A stretch of DNA of 38,907 nt from Elusimicrobiota bacterium (GTDB lineage Bacteria > Elusimicrobiota > Elusimicrobia > Elusimicrobiales > UBA9959), in assembly GCA_003450815.1 (NCBI GenBank), contig DMES01000066.1:567-39473 (forward strand), written 5' to 3'. Below the pieces are notes generated by a model, which saw nothing but the letters and a program-made list of their open reading frames with translations, was not told the origin of the DNA and did no database searches. Positions 23,985 to 31,493 of this stretch are shown here, one piece after another (the first letter of the stretch is position 1; each line of letters begins with the position of its first letter). Position numbers and translations under genes: made by a program.

Positions 23985-26246
23985 CTTAAGCGCGTACCAG
24001 GCCTGACCCAGTGAAATGCCACCGTCATTAGCGGGGACCAGGCTATTTGAGAAAACTTTCAGCCCCTCCTGTTCAAGACCCTCAACCACAAGTTCCAGCA
24101 ATGTACGGTTCTGGAAAACCCCGCCGGAAAGGCAAACGGCGCTGATGCGGGTTTCGGAACAGATAGTTTTAAGCATCTTAACAGCGGCGGCGGCCAGCCC
24201 GCAATGAAAGCGCTCTGAAACCAGCCTTGCCTTGCCGAAGTCCGCCAACGCGCCAAGCACAGCTTTTGATGGGTCCATAATAAGCAGGCCGTTTTCCCTG
24301 GCAAGGGAAAACGGGTAGAAATCTTTGCGCGGTTTTTTGAAAAAGCTTTCCAGTTCCATGGGCGCCTGCCCCTCGTAAGTTACGCTTTCGCGCAGGCCCG
24401 CAAGGCAGCCGAAGGCATCAAAAAGACGGCCTATGCTTGAGGTCTCAGGGGAATTCAGGCCAAGCGTCATCATTCGCTGCAGGGTAGCAAGATTTTTATC
24501 CGACGCGTTTTTAAAAATATTCGGAGCCATCCGCACAAACTCTGGTCCAAGCGCCGTACTTAAAAGCGAAAAGGCGCCGCGCCATATTTCATGAACGGCG
24601 GCTTCCCCTCCGGGCAGACGGAAATATTTCAGGTGCCCGGCCCGCCGCCAGGTTTTACCCTCAAACACCAGAAATTCTCCGCCCCAGATCCTGCCGTCCA
24701 CGCCGTAGCCGGTGCCGTCAAATGCCGCGCCTATGAAAGGCGTCTCAATACCCCGCTCGGCTGCCACGCTGAGTATATGCGCCGCATGATGTTGAACCGG
24801 CACTTTCCGGCCTTTAAAACCAAGCGCCATGGCGCGGGAGACATAGGCGGGATGAAGGTCGTAAGCTATCACCCCGGGCTTAAGGTCAAGCAAGGTCTTC
24901 ATTTTGGCCAATGTTTCCTGGTAAAAATCCTGATTCAATTTTTCGCCTAAATCTCCTATATGCTGGGAAAGGAATGCCTCGCCACTGCGGGTAAGGCAGA
25001 AAGTGTTTTTAAGGTCCGCCCCGCAGCCCAGCGCGGAAACGCTGAAATTTCCTTTTAGTTTTACCGCTTCCGGCACAAAGCCGCGCGCGCGGCGAACCAG
25101 CCTGGTTTCCCCTTTTGAAATAAAAGCCACGGAATCGTCGGCGCGGCTATGAATTGGGCGGTCGTGAAAAACAAAAGCGTCTGCAAACCCCGCAAGCGCG
25201 CGCCCGGCTTCCTCCGGTGATTTGGCTATAGGTTCATCCCTGCGGTTGCCGGATGTCATAACAAGCGGTGCGCCGCAGCCCCTCCGGCGCAGCAATTCAA
25301 AAAGAGCCGCATGAAGCGGAGTATATGCGAGCATAACACCAACGCGCGCAAGCCCGGGCGCGGCGGACTCCAACTCCTTGTTTTTTTTGACCAGCATTAA
25401 TACCGGAGCGCGGCGCGAGGAGAGCTCCTCCTTCTCCGGCTTCGAAATCCGGCAGAAAACCCCGGCTTCCTTTATACCGCTTAACATAACGGCGAAGGGC
25501 TTGTGCGGCCTGTTTTTAAGTCTGCGCAGGCGGGCTATGGCGGCGGCGTTGTCGGCCCGGCAGGCCAGGTGAAATCCCCCAAGGCTCTGCAGAGCGGCTA
25601 TTCCCCCTTTTAGTATCAAATCGGCGGCAAATTCCAAAGCGGCCGGGCCATGTAGGATTTTTCCCCGCGCCCGCACATGAAGGGAAGGGCCGCAAACAGG
25701 GCAGGCGTTAGGCTGTGCGTGAAAACGCCGGTCCAAAGGATCTTCATATTCGGCTTTACATGCCGGACACATCTTAAAAGGGCTCATGGTCGTGAAGGGG
25801 CGGTCATACGGCAGTCTTTTCACTATGGTAAAGCGCGGGCCGCAGTTGGTGCAGTTGATAAAAGGATAAAGGAAGCGTCTGTTTCCGGGGTCAAGCAGTT
25901 CCCGGAGACAGTCCGGACAAATGGAAATATCCGCCGGAATTATGGCCGCCGCCGGGGCACTGCCGCCGCTCCTGGAGATAAGGAAAACTTTTTCACCTAA
26001 CGGCGGCAACACTGAAACCGAAACGGAATCCACTCTTGAAACAGCCGGCTTTTTAAGTTCTATATCACGGATGAAAGCGCCGATGACGGAGCCGGGGCCT
26101 TCCGCCTCTATGGTAACTCCGGCGGAGTCATTTTTTACCCAGCCGTATACAGAATGCGCGGCGGCAAGCTTGTAGATATACGGGCGGAAGCCCACCCCCT
26201 GCACCACGCCCCGGACAATTATTTTTTTCCTTACAATAGGAGACAT
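23958..26246 (-). CDS. hypF: Carbamoyltransferase HypF
   Basis: HypF turns carbamoyl phosphate into the thiocarbamate on HypE that becomes the CN ligands of the [NiFe] hydrogenase iron. All domains are present in 762 residues: acylphosphatase (RGVVQGVGFRPYIYKLA, about 11-27), two zinc fingers (CPDC/CTNC and CPAC/CPVC, about 107-185), a YrdC-like domain (about 195-375), and a Kae1-like carbamoyltransferase domain with HHAAHI (about 485) and LSGGVFQNRTLLE (about 708). No ribosome site is obvious at ATG 26246. The last codons and stop are formed by GGCTGAAGGC word repeat, the same word as at 1151-1217, so a repeat has met or eroded the gene end. It belongs with hypE, hypD and hypC upstream. Confidence 0.97.
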   Translation of the reverse strand: MSPIVRKKIIVRGVVQGVGFRPYIYKLAAAHSVYGWVKNDSAGVTIEAEGPGSVIGAFIRDIELKKPAVSRVDSVSVSVLPPLGEKVFLISRSGGSAPAAAIIPADISICPDCLRELLDPGNRRFLYPFINCTNCGPRFTIVKRLPYDRPFTTMSPFKMCPACKAEYEDPLDRRFHAQPNACPVCGPSLHVRARGKILHGPAALEFAADLILKGGIAALQSLGGFHLACRADNAAAIARLRRLKNRPHKPFAVMLSGIKEAGVFCRISKPEKEELSSRRAPVLMLVKKNKELESAAPGLARVGVMLAYTPLHAALFELLRRRGCGAPLVMTSGNRRDEPIAKSPEEAGRALAGFADAFVFHDRPIHSRADDSVAFISKGETRLVRRARGFVPEAVKLKGNFSVSALGCGADLKNTFCLTRSGEAFLSQHIGDLGEKLNQDFYQETLAKMKTLLDLKPGVIAYDLHPAYVSRAMALGFKGRKVPVQHHAAHILSVAAERGIETPFIGAAFDGTGYGVDGRIWGGEFLVFEGKTWRRAGHLKYFRLPGGEAAVHEIWRGAFSLLSTALGPEFVRMAPNIFKNASDKNLATLQRMMTLGLNSPETSSIGRLFDAFGCLAGLRESVTYEGQAPMELESFFKKPRKDFYPFSLARENGLLIMDPSKAVLGALADFGKARLVSERFHCGLAAAAVKMLKTICSETRISAVCLSGGVFQNRTLLELVVEGLEQEGLKVFSNSLVPANDGGISLGQAWYALKGFGLKAEG

Positions 26247-26327
26247 AAGATAGAAATTATGGAGGCCTGGATGCGTAGATGTATAGCCGGACTGCGTACG
26301 CCTCTATGCCTCAAAATTGCTATACCT

Positions 26328-27143
26328 CTACCGGAGCCCACCTGTTACTACGCCGCCTGTATCATAATCCAGCTCGCTCCCGAACATGCTGTGCGGCACG
26401 AAATATACAGCCGCCGTAACGGCGAAAGCCGCTACAAGCCAGAAACGGGCCGAGCGGGCCTTGAGGGTGGCCAGCAGGGCTATCAGCCAGAAAACCAGCA
26501 TCAGCAGCGTCTTGTTGTCGGTCAGGTCATAACCGAAGGGAAAGCCCGTCCAGGCCCGGCCAAAAGCGTAATACTGGGTGAGCGGCCCGAAAAGAAAACC
26601 GCCCAAAAGCAAAAACGCGACATTTGCGGGAACGGAATGCCTTATAGGCGCCAAGCCTGAAACCGCCGAAATAAAAATACGCACGGAAAACAACATAAAA
26701 AGGAACATTAATATTATATGAGGTATCAGGATATAGCCGGGCACCGCCCCTTTAAATCTAGCCACGGCATTAGCCCGTCCCAGGCGGACGGGGCCTGAGG
26801 GGGTGTTTATCTCCGCATAATATTCCACTTTGCCGGCGGCAGGCTGCGAAGGGATCTTTGCGCCGCATGAACCGCCATAACAGGAAAACCCCATACTTTC
26901 CCAGACATCAGCGGTGCGATATCGGCGCCAGAATATGCTTCCCCTTATATCGTCAGAGCCCTTTGCTTTTAAAACAAGACAACCTTTACCCGTTTCACAA
27001 CTTCTTGCCAGACGGAAGGACATCGTTTTGCCTGCGACATCCGCTTTTATCCTGAGCGGATACGTAGGCCCGGTCATACTCTGAAAAACCGCGAAAAACA
27101 ATGTAATCAGAATGCTTAAAACCCAGAACGATGGTTTTTTCAT
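26328..27143 (-). CDS. Unknown membrane protein between hypF and hypE
   Basis: I do not recognise this family. The 271-residue protein has an N-terminal signal-anchor helix (about 7-25) and an outside domain (about 26-128) with four cysteines, paired as SCETGKGC and SCYGGSC, that may form disulfides. Four or five transmembrane helices follow (about 135-160, 173-192, 212-230, 236-253). The tail carries the striking PHSMFGSELDYDTG motif. It lies inside the hyp block on the same strand, 49 nt after hypE and 81 nt before hypF, so a link to hydrogenase or nickel handling is possible. A hairpin at 27157-27193 separates it from hypE and may let it be expressed at another level. Confidence 0.8.
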   Translation of the reverse strand: MKKPSFWVLSILITLFFAVFQSMTGPTYPLRIKADVAGKTMSFRLARSCETGKGCLVLKAKGSDDIRGSIFWRRYRTADVWESMGFSCYGGSCGAKIPSQPAAGKVEYYAEINTPSGPVRLGRANAVARFKGAVPGYILIPHIILMFLFMLFSVRIFISAVSGLAPIRHSVPANVAFLLLGGFLFGPLTQYYAFGRAWTGFPFGYDLTDNKTLLMLVFWLIALLATLKARSARFWLVAAFAVTAAVYFVPHSMFGSELDYDTGGVVTGGLR

Positions 27144-27156
27144 AACCCAACGATTG

Positions 27157-27193
27157 GACCCGAAAAATTCAGTTCCTGTGAATTTTTCGGGTC
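27157..27193 (-). terminator. Perfect 14-bp hairpin at the end of hypE
   Basis: GACCCGAAAAATTC (27157-27170) pairs perfectly with GAATTTTTCGGGTC (27180-27193), loop of 9 nt. It overlaps the hypE stop codon. The T-rich part is within the stem, so it may be an attenuator or an mRNA-stabilising 3' end and not a classical terminator. Confidence 0.6.
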
Positions 27194-28214
27194 AGCAAAT
27201 CCGCGGCAACTGCTCACCCTCAAGCGGCAGAATTATCCGCGAACCGCCTATGGCGGTATTCAACCTTACCTGTGGTTTAGCTTCCCTAACAACCCGGCCC
27301 GCAACTACAGCTTTACGACCGTATTTGTTTTTTCTTAAACTGGAAAGTATTCCGGCTGCGTCGGCAGCGGCCGCAAAAATGACGGCCTTCCCCTCGTTAG
27401 CCACATAAAGCGGATCCAGCCCGAGCATCCGGCAGGCATTACCGGTGGCGGTCGCAACCGGCACTACTGTTTCATCAATTTCCACACTTAGGCCGGAGGC
27501 ATCTGAAATCTCGCAGAGCGCCGTTGCAAGCCCGCCCCGGGTCAGGTCGCGCATCAGGCGCACTCCGCCCGGCGCCGCCCGCAAAACCCCGGCAAGCATG
27601 GCATTCAACGGCGCCCCGTCGCTTCTTATGGCGCTTGAAAACCCCAGGGAATTTCTAGCGTTCATAACAGCAATGCCGTGATCGCCCAAAGTCCCGCTGA
27701 CAATAACGGCGTCACCTGGTTTTATTTTTTTGCACGATAAATTTACGCCTCTGGGGATAAGGCCGATGCCTGAGGTGTTTATAAAAAGCCCGTCGGCATG
27801 CCCCTTTTCAACAACCTTGGTATCGCCTGTCACTATCGGCGTTCCGGCCTCTGCGGCGGCAGCTTTCATGGAACGGACTATTTTAGAAAGCCTGAGCGCG
27901 TTAAAGCCTTCTTCAATTATGAAACCGGCCGAAATGGCAAGCGGGCGCGCCCCTTTGACGGCCAGATCGTTTACGGTGCCGCAAACCGCTATGCGTCCGA
28001 TATCTGCGCCGGGAAACTCCAGTGGGCTCACCACATAAGAGTCCGTGGTAAAAGCGGCCCTCTCGCGGCCAAGAGCCACCTCCGCCGAATCCTCAAGCCT
28101 AGCAAGCGCCGGGTTTGAGAAATTCCTGAGAAAAAGCAGCTCAATCAGTTCGCGGGTAAGGCGCCCTCCGCTGCCATGCGCAAGAGTTATTTTTTCAGGC
28201 AGGTTCTTCCTCAT
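27192..28214 (-). CDS. hypE: Hydrogenase maturation protein HypE
   Basis: HypE dehydrates the carbamoyl group placed on its C-terminal cysteine to thiocyanate, then hands CN to the HypCD iron. The 340-residue protein shows the AIR-synthase-like fold: ITLAHGSGGRLTRELIELLF near the start, then GRIAVCGTVNDLAVKGARP, TGDTKVVEKG and DLTRGGLATALCEI. It ends in LPRIC, with the essential C-terminal cysteine. Its ATG overlaps the LysR stop (ATGA), so the two are translationally coupled. The stop lies within a perfect hairpin (27157-27193). Confidence 0.97.
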   Translation of the reverse strand: MRKNLPEKITLAHGSGGRLTRELIELLFLRNFSNPALARLEDSAEVALGRERAAFTTDSYVVSPLEFPGADIGRIAVCGTVNDLAVKGARPLAISAGFIIEEGFNALRLSKIVRSMKAAAAEAGTPIVTGDTKVVEKGHADGLFINTSGIGLIPRGVNLSCKKIKPGDAVIVSGTLGDHGIAVMNARNSLGFSSAIRSDGAPLNAMLAGVLRAAPGGVRLMRDLTRGGLATALCEISDASGLSVEIDETVVPVATATGNACRMLGLDPLYVANEGKAVIFAAAADAAGILSSLRKNKYGRKAVVAGRVVREAKPQVRLNTAIGGSRIILPLEGEQLPRIC

Positions 28215-29110
28215 TTCCCGGCCCCTGAATATTTGACCAGCATTTCCATAAAACGCCGGGCCGACAGGCTGAGCTTTTTATTTTTACCGTAAATGAGATA
28301 CAAAGGCCTTGAAATTTTGGCGTCTGAAAATCTCATCACATGCAGTTTACCGCCGTTCTCGCCCTTCCTGACGGTCGACCCGGGCAATATGGAAATCCCG
28401 ACGCCGGATGACACCGCGGTTTTTATAGTGTCCACATTATCCAGCTCCATGCGGATATTTACCTTTACGCCCTGCTTTTTGAAAAAGCTGTCGATATAGC
28501 GGCGGGAGGGAAAAGCTTTGTCAAAGAAAATAAAATCCATCCCGTCCAGATCTTTTACAGACAGATTTTTTTTAGCGCAAAGCGGGCTGTCCAAACCGGC
28601 TATAACAACCATGTCGTCCTGCGCTATCGGCACCATGGAAAGCCCGCTTATTTTTTTGTACGGGCAGGCCAAAAACCCGAAATCGGCGCGGCCGCAGGAA
28701 ACATCACCGTAAACCTGGGAAAACTGCCGGTATTCAAGGCTTATTCTGGTATCCGGATTTTCCGCCATAAATTTTTTAATATAATCCTGCACAAGGTAGG
28801 GGCCCGCGCTGTAAATGGTTGAGATCTTTATTTCACCGGCGGTTTTAACTACGGCCAGCTGTTTTATTTCAGCCATGGAGGCTTCATACAGCATTACAAC
28901 TTTTTTTGAAACATCGTAAAACTTCTCCCCGCCTGAGGTTAAAACAAGTTTGTTCGCCACGCGGTTAAACAGCCGGCATTTCATAACCAATTCAAGTTTT
29001 TTTATCTGCTGGCTGACAGCCGACTGTGAAACGTAGTTCATTTCAGCGGTTTTGGAAAAGCTGCCGGTATCGTATAAGTCTCTGAATACTTTCAAGGTTT
29101 CTATATTCAT
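28211..29110 (-). CDS. LysR-family transcription regulator inside the hyp cluster
   Basis: This is a DNA-binding regulator of 299 residues, the normal LysR length. The winged helix-turn-helix is at about residues 1-60 (VFRDLYDTGSFSKTAEMNYVS, then QSAVSQQIKKLE), and the effector-binding domain spans about 90-295 with the usual SSGVGISILPGSTV stretch. The subfamily looks CysL/CysB-like but the effector is unknown. It sits between hypD and hypE, coupled to hypE by an ATGA overlap, an uncommon place for a LysR gene. The ATG follows a GTCACAAG word repeat containing a 45-nt palindromic element, and no ribosome site is evident. It may regulate hydrogenase or nickel genes. Confidence 0.93.
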   Translation of the reverse strand: MNIETLKVFRDLYDTGSFSKTAEMNYVSQSAVSQQIKKLELVMKCRLFNRVANKLVLTSGGEKFYDVSKKVVMLYEASMAEIKQLAVVKTAGEIKISTIYSAGPYLVQDYIKKFMAENPDTRISLEYRQFSQVYGDVSCGRADFGFLACPYKKISGLSMVPIAQDDMVVIAGLDSPLCAKKNLSVKDLDGMDFIFFDKAFPSRRYIDSFFKKQGVKVNIRMELDNVDTIKTAVSSGVGISILPGSTVRKGENGGKLHVMRFSDAKISRPLYLIYGKNKKLSLSARRFMEMLVKYSGAGK

Positions 29111-29116
29111 AAGGAA

Positions 29117-29258
29117 TAGTCACAAGACACAAGTCACAAGCCTATGGCAGTGCCGTATCAGGGCCTATGGCTATCAGACGGCCAGGTCACAAGTAGAAAG
29201 GTATGAAAGCGGTAATTCTTAATACTTGTGACTTGAGACATGTGACCTGTGACTTTTT
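29117..29258. repeat. Degenerate GTCACAAG-word inverted repeat
   Basis: AGTCACAAGACACAAGTCACAAG (29117-29140, shown in parts: GTCACAAG words) faces ACTTGTGACTTGAG and TGTGACCTGTGAC (29224-29254). It begins a few bases after the hypD stop on the minus strand and runs to the LysR start. A 45-nt palindromic element interrupts its left arm. The same words recur at 31006-31141. Confidence 0.75.
29139..29183 (+). mobile_element. 45-nt palindromic element, copy A
   Basis: GCCTATGGCAGTGCCGT ... CAGACGGCC, 44-45 nt, with inner stem GCC-TAT-GGC. It is the most diverged of four copies and is inserted within the GTCACAAG repeat (ACAAG on the left, AGGTCACAAG on the right). Confidence 0.7.
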
Positions 29259-29259
29259 G

Positions 29260-30405
29260 TCATCCTCCGTATTTAAACCAGGCCGCACAGGCCCCTTCGG
29301 ATGACACCATGCATGGCCCCACAGCCGAAGAGGGATTGCAGGCCTTAGCGAAAAGTTTGCAATCAGGAGGAATTGACCGGCCCATAAGAATCGCGCCGCA
29401 AAGGCAGCCGCGCGGTTCGGGCGCCTCCCTGTAAGCTATCTTAAAGCGGCGCACCGCGTCAAAACCCGAGAATTCCGGGCTTAAAACAAGACCCGATTTC
29501 TTGACCCTGCCTATAGCCCGCCACGAAGCATCCGCCGGACTAAAGACTTTTGCCATCAGCTTTATCGCAGTTGGATTGCCCGATTTTTTTACGGCGCGAT
29601 AATATTCATCTTCAACCTCCGCGCGTCCGCGGGCCAGCTGGCGCAGCAGCATGTTGATGCCGGCAAGTATATCAAGCGGCTCAAAGCCGGTAATAACGCA
29701 GGGCACTTTATGGCCGCGCGCCACAAACCGGTAAGGTTCAACCCCTATTATGGCGCTTACATGGCCCGGCAACAAGAAACCGGAAATATTGTTCTGCGGG
29801 TCAGACAAGAGCAATTTAAGAGCCGGTGGAACCAGCTTAAAAAGCGCTATGACTGAAAAATTTTTGATTTTTTCTTTACGCGCGCGCAAAACCGAAGCGG
29901 CAATCAGGGGGGCCGTGGTTTCAAAACCGACACCCGCAAATACCACCTGTCTAAGGGGGTTTGACCGCGCGAAAGCAAGTGCGTCAAGCGGCGAATAAAC
30001 GACCAGAATATCAGCGCCCTTCTCCCGCAAATGGTTCAGGTCAAAACCCCCTGACCCCTTAACCTTAAGCATATCGCCGAAAGTGGCAAGCGTTACTTCA
30101 GGCAGAGCGGCCAAGGATAGAATACGATCTATATCCCCCTGCGATGTGACACAAACCGGACAGCCGGGCCCGGAAAGCATTTTAAGCCCGGGTGGAAAAA
30201 GCTTCCGCATACCGCTTGAGGCTATAGCCATGGTATGCGTGCCGCACACTTCCATTATATTTACCGTTTTGCCGGTCCGTTCTGAAACTTGCGCTGTCAG
30301 GGCGCGCATCTCTGCAAACGCGTGTGAGGCAAGGCTTTTGTCCCGCCAAAGAGGCGAGTTAAAGCGGTATTTTTCAGCATTTTCCAGTTTAGCGGGAGCG
30401 GTCAT
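29260..30405 (-). CDS. hypD: Hydrogenase maturation protein HypD
   Basis: HypD, with HypC, holds the Fe(CN)2CO unit during [NiFe] hydrogenase assembly. I start at Met 30405 (381 residues); an ATG at 30447 would overlap hypC by 59 nt. Conserved motifs are all visible: EVCGTHTMAIASSG with the iron-ligand cysteine, SGPGCPVCVTSQGDID, GVGFETTAP, VITGFEPLDIL, and the 4Fe-4S cysteines in RGCLCGAILMG, DCKLFAKACNP and VGPCMVSSEGACAAW near the C-terminus. It overlaps the hypC end by 17 nt, indicating coupled translation. The stop is followed at once by a GTCACAAG word repeat. Confidence 0.96.
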   Translation of the reverse strand: MTAPAKLENAEKYRFNSPLWRDKSLASHAFAEMRALTAQVSERTGKTVNIMEVCGTHTMAIASSGMRKLFPPGLKMLSGPGCPVCVTSQGDIDRILSLAALPEVTLATFGDMLKVKGSGGFDLNHLREKGADILVVYSPLDALAFARSNPLRQVVFAGVGFETTAPLIAASVLRARKEKIKNFSVIALFKLVPPALKLLLSDPQNNISGFLLPGHVSAIIGVEPYRFVARGHKVPCVITGFEPLDILAGINMLLRQLARGRAEVEDEYYRAVKKSGNPTAIKLMAKVFSPADASWRAIGRVKKSGLVLSPEFSGFDAVRRFKIAYREAPEPRGCLCGAILMGRSIPPDCKLFAKACNPSSAVGPCMVSSEGACAAWFKYGG

Positions 30406-30610
30406 AGATCTCTTGAAAAAGTTTAAGTGTTTCTCGGGCGTCTTCACTGTCTAAAAGTTGTATGGCGAAACCTGCATGAACCAGCACATAATCGCCTTTT
30501 TTAGCGGACGGAACAAGATCCATGGAAACGCTCCGCTTAACGCCGCTAAAATCGACTTCGGCATTGCCTTTTTCAAGCGCTATTATTTTACCTGGAACGG
30601 CAAGACACAT
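30389..30610 (-). CDS. hypC: Hydrogenase maturation chaperone HypC
   Basis: HypC partners HypD and then the hydrogenase large-subunit precursor. I start at ATG 30610, because the family always begins MCLAVPGKI with Cys2 as iron ligand; an upstream ATG at 30634 would add eight residues and hide that cysteine. The 73-residue protein continues with the family pattern AEVDFSGVKRSVSMDLVP ... GDYVLVHAGFAIQLLD. GGA lies a few bases before the ATG. It is the first hyp gene of the block and overlaps hypD by 17 nt. A stable inverted repeat (30622-30660) lies right before the start. Confidence 0.96.
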   Translation of the reverse strand: MCLAVPGKIIALEKGNAEVDFSGVKRSVSMDLVPSAKKGDYVLVHAGFAIQLLDSEDARETLKLFQEIYDRSR

Positions 30611-30621
30611 GGTTCCTTGTA

Positions 30622-30660
30622 TTGTAGATCGCATGTTGGCACATCATGTGCAATCTACAA
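30622..30660 (-). promoter_or_regulatory. Inverted repeat just upstream of hypC
   Basis: TTGTAGAT (30622-30629) pairs perfectly with ATCTACAA (30653-30660), and after one mismatch GCATG pairs with TGTGC by two wobbles. It ends 12 nt before the hypC ATG, so it could be an operator or an RNA hairpin shielding the weak ribosome site. Confidence 0.55.
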
Positions 30661-30841
30661 CACAACCTCCATTATTTAACATTCTTTGGGGAGAGGGCGT
30701 CATAAATTCCTTATGCAGCCACTGTCACCACAAAACACCAGGATAGAAACTATAAGTTTTATTAATAACTAACTTAAATTGTACTATTTTTATGGACGGT
30801 AATAGTCGCTGTCTATGGAATTTTTTTTGATTTTTAAATTT

Positions 30842-30850
30842 TGCTATACT
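30842..30850 (+). promoter_or_regulatory. Extended -10 promoter for tRNA-Tyr
   Basis: TGCTATACT (TG-n-TATACT) preceded by a T/A-rich stretch, 65 nt before tRNA-Tyr. No -35 box at proper spacing. Apart from this and the hypC repeat, 30661-30914 shows no gene. Confidence 0.5.
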
Positions 30851-30914
30851 ATGAGCAGCGGTGGTAATTCAGTAACCTGTAAAATAAGTTCTTTAAACTG
30901 ATTACCTGCCTAAT

Positions 30915-30998
30915 GGTTGGGTGGCTGAGCGGTCAAAAGCAACGGTCTGTAAAACCGTCGGGCTATGCCCTACGTAGGTTCGAACCCTACCCCAACCA
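30915..30998 (+). tRNA. tRNA-Tyr (GUA anticodon)
   Basis: The acceptor GGTTGGG pairs with CCCAACC, anticodon stem ACGGT/ACCGT has loop CTGTAAA with GTA, and the long variable arm (CGGGC-TAT-GCCC) is typical of bacterial tRNA-Tyr. The T arm is GTAGG TTCGAAC CCTAC. CCA is not encoded. A T-run follows. Confidence 0.95.
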
Positions 30999-31005
30999 AA
31001 TTTTT

Positions 31006-31141
31006 TAGTCACAAGTCACAAGTGGCAAGTCACAAGTAAGCAGCAAACAGAAGAGCGAAAGAACACGGAAACACAAGGAACTTGTGATATGTATTCTTGT
31101 AAGCTTTTTTGCTTGTGACCTGTGACTTGAGTCTTGTAACT
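31006..31141. repeat. Degenerate GTCACAAG-word inverted repeat
   Basis: The left arm AGTCACAAGTCACAAGTGG-type words (31006-31038) faces the right arm GCTTGTGACCTGTGACTTG (31108-31128) with intermediate words between. It begins about 8 nt after tRNA-Tyr. It shares words with 29117-29258. Confidence 0.75.
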
Positions 31142-31147
31142 GATAAG

Positions 31148-31225
31148 CCCGCGCGATTACATTCGTTAGGCCGTCTGATGGGCATAGCCCTTTATACGGC
31201 ACGGCCATAGGCCAGTGAGCGCGGG
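31148..31225. repeat. CCCGCGC/GCGCGGG hairpin carrying an inserted 45-nt element
   Basis: CCCGCGC (31148-31154) pairs with GCGCGGG (31219-31225). The 45-nt element (31169-31213) lies in what would be its loop. Confidence 0.7.
31169..31213 (-). mobile_element. 45-nt palindromic element, copy B (reverse)
   Basis: Read on the minus strand it is GGCCTATGGCCGTGCCGTAT ... CAGACGGCC, 45 nt, with inner stem GGGC-TAT-GCCC. It is in the opposite orientation to the other copies. Confidence 0.8.
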
Positions 31226-31254
31226 TGTCTTATAGAAAGGGTTCAGTTAACTGA

Positions 31255-31281
31255 CCCACACACATTCTGAATGTGTGTGGG
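31255..31281. repeat. Perfect 13-bp palindrome just before tRNA-Leu
   Basis: CCCACACACATTC, central T, GAATGTGTGTGGG, ending 10 nt before the tRNA-Leu 5' end. A shorter palindrome TCAGTTAACTGA (31243-31254) abuts it. Possible protein-binding site or cruciform. Confidence 0.8.
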
Positions 31282-31291
31282 TGCGACAAAT

Positions 31292-31375
31292 GGGCGGGTG
31301 GCGGAACTGGCAGACGCGCACGGCTCAGGACCGTGTGGCCGAAAGGCCTTATGGGTTCGACTCCCTTCCCGCCCA
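31292..31375 (+). tRNA. tRNA-Leu (CAG anticodon)
   Basis: The acceptor GGGCGGG pairs with CCCGCCC, anticodon stem CACGG/CCGTG has loop CTCAGGA with CAG, the long variable arm is TGGCC-GAAA-GGCC, and the T loop is TTCGACT. CCA is not encoded. Confidence 0.95.
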
Positions 31376-31387
31376 TACACTTTACTG

Positions 31388-31491
31388 GAAAAGATTACAC
31401 AGATTATCAACTTAGATTACATAGATTAAACCCATATTATGAGTTTGATGATCAATCTGTGTAACCGTATTTCCGAAATCCGTGTAATCTT
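31388..31491. repeat. Degenerate GATTACACA-word inverted repeat
   Basis: The left arm has AGATTACACAGATTA and AGATTACATAGATT (31390-31428); the right arm has AATCTGTGTAAC and ATCCGTGTAATCTT (31453-31491). It begins right at the prepilin peptidase stop codon on the minus strand. Confidence 0.75.
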
Positions 31492-31493
31492 CT

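Noticed and set aside
30638..30652. TGGCAC ... TGC, sigma-54-like -24/-12
   Set aside because: It points away from hypC toward an empty stretch, and the -12 element is incomplete.
29117..31491. Tandem word repeats taken as a CRISPR array
   Set aside because: Units are 7-9 nt, degenerate and without unique spacers; there are no cas genes.
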